Assembly (NCBI GenBank): GCA_003254885.1 | Contig: QANT01002266.1 | Coordinates: 1-23,792 of the forward strand | Length of the DNA: 23,792 bases | Direction: 5' to 3' | Source of the DNA: Purshia tridentata | Lineage: Eukaryota; Streptophyta; Magnoliopsida; Rosales; Rosaceae | Part shown: piece by piece, positions 20,592 through 23,792 of the stretch | Layout of the letters: each line of letters starts with the position of its first letter | Numbering within the stretch: position 1 is the stretch's first letter | Position numbers and translations under genes: made by a program | The notes under the pieces: generated by a model | What the model saw: the letters and a program-made list of their open reading frames with translations, nothing else | What the model was told of the DNA's origin: nothing | Databases searched by the model: none

Positions 20592-20596
20592 TATAA
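20592..20596. repeat. Target-site duplication TATAA, left copy
   Basis: The five bases TATAA stand directly before the TG that opens the inner LTR at 20597 and match 22612-22616. Confidence 0.85.
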
Positions 20597-21283
20597 TGAC
20601 AGGACCCTCCCCGAGTTCCACCCTTGAACTCGGGGTGATCCTGCGGGAATCCAATGTCGAGGAAAATCCTACCGAAAATTCGGCAGAACCTCCCCTGAAA
20701 TTGGACTAACCCTGGATTTCCCTTCCTTAACAAACCTGTAAATTACACTTCTAACCCAGCTCCCCTACCACAAACAGGGGTCTCCGACCCAAATTCATAA
20801 CAATAGGGAAATAAAATAGTGTTCTTACTAATAACAGTGATGTTTACACTGCGGTAGTCCCACTACTATAAATAGTAAAATTAGATAATACGTTAGGGGG
20901 GGAATTTACAAGTTTCTATAGTCTACGGAATCCTCGACGCGTCTCCTGCTCGACCGCTCCACCGCAGTTACCTGGGGGAAATTTTAAAAGAAAACCACAA
21001 GAGGTAAACGTGAGACAACCCAATGAGTGGACAAAAATAAAGTAGTTTTTACAATTAACCGAAAAATTTACATAAGGATCGCACAAACTTTGCATGAAAA
21101 CCCCCAGTTTTTGAAATGGATTTAAAATGTTCGTTAACAAATCATTTGGATAAAACTAGTAAAATACTTTGCAATTTCTCAAACAAAATCTTTATCATGC
21201 ATAACTCCGAGAATTTCTTCGCATAAACCAAATATTAAGATTTAAAACAAATATTCCGCTCGCTCCCAATTTTCCCCGTATAG

Positions 21284-21470
21284 CCTGCCGTACATGCGCA
21301 GGGCCCACAACCTGCCGTACGCATGCAGGGCCAATAACCTGCCGTACATGCGCAGGGCCTATAACCTGCCGTACGCATGCAGGGCCAATATCCTGCCGTA
21401 CATGTGCAGAGCCAGGGTCTGTCATACACATGCAGGGCCAATATCCTGCCGTACGTGCACGCAGGGCCGC
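21284..21470. repeat. 27-bp minisatellite, about seven units
   Basis: Units of the form CCTGCCGTACATGCGCAGGG, then CC plus a variable tail, repeat seven times. They alternate between an ACATGCGC and an ACGCATGC version, so the true higher-order unit is about 54 bp. Repetitive open frames on both strands (for example NLPYACRA) are artefacts of the array. Confidence 0.92.
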
Positions 21471-21899
21471 CCCCAAAGGGCAAGGCATCCCGACACACGG
21501 CCCAAAGCCGATGTGTGTGCCGTGATGGGTCCCAAAGACCTATATACTTCCATAATCCAAGACGGGTACTAAGTGGGTGCTCACTAAAATCCAAATCCAT
21601 CCGTACGCAATCATCCACATTTAAAATTGAATCAATTTTATTTGAAAGCGTTCTTAAAAATTTTGGAGCATTCAATAATTGTTCCAGAAAAACCGTACTT
21701 TAAATTGGTTTCACACAATCTCAATCGTAATTTAACAAAAATACAAATCAACCCATAAACTCAATTAATAGCACTCCAAATCCCAAAATCAATATATTTC
21801 CAATTGAAATTCATGACTACGCAAAGCATACGAAAATGAGTTAAATTTAAAACTTGAGAAACTTAAATAAAATGAAGTCCACTCACAGTCAAGGAGTCT

Positions 21900-22200
21900 A
21901 GTCACGTCGCTCGGCTGGGTCGCCTTCACTCTCGGGTGTAGTCCCTAAATGGGCAAGAAAACCGCCGGAAACTGGCCGGAAAAACTGGAGATTGCAGCGG
22001 CTCGTGGTGTCCTTTCCGAGCAGCGGCGCGCGCAGAGGTTGGCGTCGGCGTCGGGGGTCGCGGCAGTTGGCGTCGGCGGCTGGTTGTTGGTTGGAGCAGC
22101 TGGACGGGGGAGAGGAGGGGTGACGCGCGCACAAGGAAGGTGAAATGGCTGGCTGGCTCGTTTACGGGCTGGGAGGGGGGAGAAAGAGATAAAAAGAAGG
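21900..22200 (-). promoter_or_regulatory. GC-rich leader-like region of the inner LTR
   Basis: GC-rich sequence with CGGCG/CGTCGG runs sits at the same relative place as the GC-rich part of the outer LTR, following (on the minus strand) a TTTTTATCTCTTTCTCC tract at about 22180-22196. A promoter/leader role is inferred by position only. Confidence 0.3.
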
Positions 22201-22269
22201 CAGAGGGGTTTCCAGAAAAATCTGGAATTTTTAAGGCTAAGTCACCTTATTTACCATTTTGCCACTACC

Positions 22270-22480
22270 TTCACACGTCCATAACTCACAAACCGTAACT
22301 CCGTTTGACGCATACTTCCTGTCTACGAACTCGTGGGGTCGAGCTCTACTTAACCATGTCAAAGTCCACTCCAAGGGCCCTATAATTCAAAAAGTCAACT
22401 TTTGGGTCCTTTGCCACGTACAAAATTTTCAAACCGTCCCTCCAAATGGGACATGCCGCATGTCTATAAACTCGTAAGCC
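22270..22480 (-). repeat. Diverged tandem repeat inside the inner LTR
   Basis: Read on the minus strand, ACGAGTTTATAGACATGCGG (near 22472) and ACGAGTTCGTAGACAGGAAG (near 22333) introduce two related blocks about 140 bp apart, each followed by a GGTTTG motif. Each block is preceded by a GTTGAC-type motif. Confidence 0.65.
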
Positions 22481-22611
22481 CGAGGCCTTCCTAATGGACC
22501 GAAAGTCAAACATCCAATCTCATCCAAATCCAAAGTCAACTTTTGGCCCCAAAACCATGTTAAAAATTAAAATTTTTTTTTTTTTTACCTTACGGAGTAC
22601 GGGTCGTTACA

Positions 22612-22616
22612 TATAA
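22612..22616. repeat. Target-site duplication TATAA, right copy
   Basis: TATAA follows the terminal CA of the inner LTR and matches 20592-20596. Confidence 0.85.
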
Positions 22617-22721
22617 AGTATTTTATATTCATGGCTCACAGTTTCAGAAAAAAAGGGCCCACAGGAAACAGTTGTCAGTTTTCAGCAGTTTAGTCACGTG
22701 CCCGAGGGTCGGGGCGTGACA

Positions 22722-23180
22722 CTATCTCCTTTTAAACCCGGATTTGGGTTGTCAAACTTCAATTTTCAAAACAAAAACTTGAGATTTGATTCTGTGCAAT
22801 ACCTCTTTTGTCTTTATGACTTTTATTTTGGCCTTAACCACTTGAAATTATCTTGATACATGACTTATGACTTGTCCAAAGTTAGATTTTAATTGTTTAT
22901 GGATTTGGGAATTTGAATGCTGTAACACCATAGATTTTAATAATCTCGGGTTAGGGGTATTACTAAATTATGTGATCATTTTTTAATTCCTTAATGTTAA
23001 ATAACTTTTGAAACTCAAATGTGGATTTGTCCACAAGCTTGCAGTTATGAAAAATTTATTATGCTCTAAGTTTATATACTTCAATGCTTGAAGACATGAT
23101 TAACATGACATGTTTGATATCCATAATGCACTCCAACTTTTAAAAATGATTTTTAAACCAAGGTGTAACCAAGGAGTGTA
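22722..23180. other. AT-rich spacer, no gene seen
   Basis: No supportable coding sequence. A TGTAACACCATAGATTTT stretch near 22921 may be another decayed LTR-like start, but no matching end is seen. Confidence 0.4.
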
Positions 23181-23420
23181 ATTTCGGTAATTTCGGCGAA
23201 ATTTCGCCGAAATTATCGTTTTTGGAGGGTTCCGGTACGAAATCATCATTTTAGCCATTTTTCGGTAAAATTTCGGGGAAATTTTAAGAGAGAATTTGTG
23301 GTGATATGGTAAAATTTCAGGATAGACTACCGAAATGGTAAAATTTCAGGATAGACTACCGAAATTTCGGCGAAATTTCGGAAAATTTCGGTGAAATTTC
23401 AGAAAATTTCAGTATAGATG
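23181..23420. repeat. AATTTCGG/CGAAATTTCG-rich palindromic repeat region
   Basis: It contains a perfect 28-bp palindrome at 23188-23215 built on TTTCGGCGAAATTTCGCCG. A 29-bp tandem duplication (GGTAAAATTTCAGGATAGAC, start of unit) lies at 23308-23336 and 23337-23365, followed by further TTTCGGCGAAATTTCGG runs. It is probably the end of a dispersed DNA-transposon-like repeat. Family unknown. Confidence 0.75.
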
Positions 23421-23792
23421 AAATTTCTAGGTTTGGGATTGGAATTCTTGGGTTTTGTTTAGCTTTTTTGGAGATCAAGGGAGAAATAGAGGAGATTGAG
23501 TTTTGAAAAGAGCTGAGACTAGGGAAGGAGGAAGAGAAGAGGCTGAGCTTGGTTTTTGGTGGGTTTCGACGGCAGAGAACGACGGCAGGCTGGACTGCGT
23601 TTAGAGGTGGAAGATCGAGAGAGATGCTTGAAGGAAAAATGAAGGAAAAAAATAATAAAAAAAGGGTTTAGCCTTTTTAAGGTTGATTGAAGTTGAGCCT
23701 TTGGGCAATTGGAAATATAAAAAAAAAAATGATTTGGGATTTGGTTTGGGGTTTGGAGTTTGAGGTTTGGTTTAGCAAGTTTTATGTAGTAT
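23421..23792. other. Purine-rich then T/G-rich sequence, no gene seen
   Basis: GA-rich 23470-23560 and a CGACGGCAG repeat near 23568-23588 resemble a TE leader read from the minus strand. No intact reading frame or recognisable domain. The window ends within this stretch. Confidence 0.4.

Larger units (their letters stand above)
20597..22611 (-). mobile_element. Solo LTR (2,015 bp), inserted opposite to and inside the outer LTR
   Basis: On the minus strand it begins TGTAACGACCCGTACTCC (at 22611) and ends GGGGAGGGTCCTGTCA (at 20597), with a perfect 5-bp duplication (TATAA) on both sides, as expected of a retrotransposon insertion. Both ends are present but no internal gag/pol region or second LTR copy is, so it is a solo LTR left by recombination. 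The start and the block GTCAAACGGAGTTACGGTTT (minus strand, near 22290-22310) resemble the outer LTR (TGTAACACCCCG; GTCAAACGGAGCTACGGTTT near 18868-18888), so the two belong to related families. The open frames within encode nothing recognisable. Confidence 0.85.
18652..22721 (+). mobile_element. LTR-like unit (outer), interrupted by a second LTR
   Basis: It starts TGTAACACCCCGTACC and ends GGGTCGGGGCGTGACA (CA at 22720-22721), the TG..CA form of LTRs. After subtracting the inserted 2,015-bp LTR and its duplicated TATAA, it is about 2.05 kb. There is no primer-binding-site-like sequence after 22721 and no polypurine tract before 18652, so a solo LTR is the best reading. A perfect target-site duplication is not visible (CTTTA against CTATC), possibly because of the 155-bp duplication at the left edge. 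GC-rich, CT-rich sequence at 18970-19040 resembles a promoter and leader. The open frames here show no transposon protein. One undetermined base (N) lies at 19479. Confidence 0.7.

Noticed and set aside
21284..21470. Could the evenly spaced units be a CRISPR array?
   Set aside because: The whole 27-bp unit repeats without unique spacers, and the context is a plant LTR.
21235..21703. Repetitive open frames on both strands (CRANNLPY-like and GPAHVRQVI-like)
   Set aside because: These are direct translations of the 27-bp minisatellite.

Overview
This is a stretch of plant nuclear DNA, almost certainly from a eudicot. It is AT-rich and dominated by transposable elements. Its only gene with a firmly recognisable cellular function is a five-exon TRAPPC3/BET3 gene on the minus strand. 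The intron pattern (GT..AG), plant-type MULE proteins, TG..CA long terminal repeats and AT-rich MITEs all fit a plant. I cannot name the species. Everything was read by eye, so repeat boundaries are approximate unless a terminal dinucleotide, splice site or stop codon fixes them.

Layout. 1-585: a long-armed hairpin element, copy 1 of a family that recurs inverted at 17832-18455. 595-870: a 138-bp tandem duplication. 1805-2005: a short MITE. 2021-7898: a Mutator-like element (MULE) with inverted repeats of about 255 bp. It holds a decayed mudrA-type transposase on the plus strand (about 3030-6415) and an apparently intact two-exon gene on the minus strand (7059-7613) for a GRF-type zinc finger plus membrane-segment protein. 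7975-8235: a pyrimidine-rich block resembling a 5' leader exon. 8891-9540: an inverted DNA-level duplicate of the 5' part of BET3, broken by a frameshift. About 10070-13090: a family of hairpin-forming repeats around an unrecognised minus-strand reading frame (11304-11726) with a premature stop.

13752-16476 carries BET3 (186 aa, complete, canonical splice sites), with a probable non-coding first exon near 17361-17465. 17600-18455 is a second, rearranged hairpin element. 18446-18755 is a 155-bp tandem duplication. 18652-22721 is an LTR-like unit interrupted by a second, related LTR in the opposite orientation at 20597-22611. That inner LTR is bounded by a perfect 5-bp TATAA target-site duplication, so it reads as a solo LTR nested in another LTR. 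23188-23420 is a palindromic repeat built on an AATTTCGG motif.

How it fits together. BET3 is a housekeeping vesicle-tethering subunit that keeps its reading frame in the middle of repeated transposon insertion. The rest is mostly TE remains. The points of most interest are the intact GRF gene inside a dead MULE, the nested opposite-facing LTRs with same-strand WRKY-type motifs, the hairpin repeat family, and the inverted partial BET3 copy downstream of the real gene. I see no convincing evidence for an entirely new biological system.
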